From positions 5,580,001-5,644,000 of the forward strand of contig NZ_CP107796.1 of the NCBI RefSeq assembly GCF_036345995.1: DNA of 64,000 nucleotides, written 5' to 3'. This DNA comes from Streptomyces sp. NBC_00557. GTDB taxonomy: Bacteria > Actinomycetota > Actinomycetes > Streptomycetales > Streptomycetaceae. Shown piece by piece: positions 63,300-64,000 of the stretch. The first letter of the stretch is position 1. Every line of letters starts with the position of its first letter. The notes under the pieces were generated by a model that saw only the letters and a list, made by a program, of their open reading frames with translations, searched no databases and had not been told where the DNA came from. The position numbers were made by a program, and so were the translations under genes.

Positions 63300-63410
63300 G
63301 CGTCCGCCACTGTCGGCGAGCAGGTCTCGCGGGCCTTCCCACCGGCCCATGGAGGCGTCCTCGAGTACGCGGCGCAGTGCGTCGTCGTCCCTCGCTGGAT
63401 GCTTGTCGAG
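63300..63410 (-). pseudogene. N-terminal fragment of a second TPR-like gene
   Basis: Reads HPARDDDALRRVLEDASMG, then RWEGPRDLLADSGG, nearly identical to the start of the intact gene at 51663-52604 (RPARDDDTLRRVLEDASMGR). The match stops abruptly after about 35 codons and unrelated DNA follows. A relic of a duplication whose rest is lost. Confidence 0.75.
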
Positions 63411-63581
63411 AAGTTGTCTGGTTCTCATTGCATCACGCGCCCATCCGTGCTGAGCCACGGCCACCGCTGTGGCGCAGGGCGGAGTGCTCGGGCTCGATGG
63501 CCGACACGGACGGCCCAGTCTTGAACAGGCCGATTATCGATGTTCTGGACACGCGAGTGGCGGGAGAGAGGCGTTTCTCGA

Positions 63582-63611
63582 TTGCGTACCTGCTCGCGGT
63601 CTTCGTATCCT
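63582..63611 (+). promoter_or_regulatory. promoter of the second T-box transcript
   Basis: TTGCGT and TATCCT spaced by 18 bases, matching the promoter of the first T-box in both boxes and spacing. Confidence 0.68.
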
Positions 63612-63618
63612 TCCGGAC

Positions 63619-63889
63619 AACGCGTAGACGGAGACGAGTAGCCAGGGATCACGCGAGCAGAGAGAGCCGCCGGGAGCTGGGAAGGCGGTCTCGCGCCCCG
63701 AGGTGAAGACCCTCCCGAGCGCGGGGAGGAACGGCCCCATCTGGTGGCCCAATGCCCCGCCGGCCGGCCCCCGTCACCGGGCCCGAATGAGGCCGCCATC
63801 AGATGGCGGCGAAAGTGCGGTGGCACCGCGAGTTGCCCTTCTCGCCCGCACTCCCAAGGGATCATGACGACGTCCTTCGGAGGACCGCA
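63619..63889 (+). ncRNA. T-box riboswitch, aspartate specific (specifier GAC)
   Basis: A near copy of the serine T-box. GGTGGCACCGCG is at 63819-63830. The specifier region GTGAAGACCCTCCCGAG differs from the other only at two bases, giving GAC (Asp) at 63708-63710. The hairpin before the T-box is GCCGCCAT/ATGGCGGC (63792-63810), with two compensatory base-pair changes relative to the first copy, which supports a selected RNA structure. A GTCC/GGAC hairpin just before the ATG overlaps the ribosome site GGAGGA, a likely translational switch. Confidence 0.85.
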
Positions 63890-64000
63890 ATGATCCAAAG
63901 CCGCGTACACGTCTCTGACCTGCGAGAACACGTCGGCCGTACCGTTACCGTCTGCGGCTGGGTGAACACCCTCCGCCTTCAGCGCAAGATGCAGTTCGTC
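63890..64000 (+). CDS. aspartyl-type tRNA synthetase (N-terminal 37 codons)
   Basis: Begins MIQSRVHVSDLREHVGRTVT and VCGWVNTLRLQRKMQFV, the OB-fold anticodon-binding start of class IIb synthetases (AspRS, AsnRS, LysRS). GWVNTLR is the shared Asp/Asn signature. The GAC specifier of the leader points to Asp, either discriminating or of the tRNA(Asp/Asn) kind. Cut by the window edge. ATG preceded by GGAGGA. Confidence 0.8.
   Translation, partial: MIQSRVHVSDLREHVGRTVTVCGWVNTLRLQRKMQFV

Noticed and set aside
63425..63931. A 168-codon minus-strand open frame at the right end
   Set aside because: It is antisense to the second T-box leader and its promoter; its likeness to the frame opposite the first T-box comes from the duplicated leader.
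1..64000. CRISPR array
   Set aside because: No regularly spaced direct repeats were seen anywhere, and no cas genes are present; the repeats found are hairpins, T-box copies and insertion-sequence ends.

Overview
The window is a high-GC actinomycete chromosome segment, almost certainly Streptomyces. The evidence is strongly GC-biased third codon positions, frequent GTG and TTG starts, tandem tRNA-Asn genes, XRE/ATPase regulator pairs and T-box leaders on tRNA synthetase genes. Everything here was read from sequence by eye; no database search was run.

Layout. (1) 1-3.6 kb looks like host backbone: the end of an ABC exporter, a sugar kinase, a small membrane protein, two identical tRNA-Asn genes and a CAT-anticodon tRNA. 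(2) 3.6-22.4 kb is an integrated phage-like element beside that tRNA. It has a tyrosine integrase, an excisionase, a recombinase-like protein without a catalytic domain, regulators, a ParB, a Mom-like DNA-modification protein with a second ParB-fold protein, then terminase, portal, scaffold, decoration, capsid and a head adaptor. No tail, lysis or replication genes are seen, so it is either a decayed prophage or a capsid-forming satellite. No second attachment site was found.

(3) 22.4-49.9 kb is an apparently complete Dpd (7-deazapurine in DNA) island. A plus-strand operon carries dpdE-F-G-H-I-J-K-D (helicases, ATPases, phospholipase D-like protein). A converging minus-strand operon carries dpdC, a dpdB, dpdA and a second dpdB. 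A plus-strand operon queC-queE-queD-folE2 makes preQ0 from GTP. A VUT-family (COG1738-like, queuosine-precursor transporter family) gene at the left edge is split cleanly by an IS481-family element. The expected working is that folE2/queD/queE/queC make preQ0, DpdA/DpdB place it in DNA, DpdC further modifies it, and the helicase/nuclease-like set restricts unmodified DNA.

(4) 50-64 kb is accessory chromosome: an amino-acid permease, a tetratricopeptide-like protein with a broken second copy at the far end, a methyltransferase, an APH-like kinase, an aldo/keto reductase, a JmjC/cupin oxygenase with a 55-residue peptide gene just upstream (possible RiPP locus), an anti-sigma-type ATPase, an XRE regulator and a serine hydrolase. 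At the right end are two near-duplicate T-box riboswitches. Their specifier triplets differ at exactly two bases (TCC versus GAC) and match the downstream genes, seryl-tRNA synthetase and an aspartyl-type synthetase.
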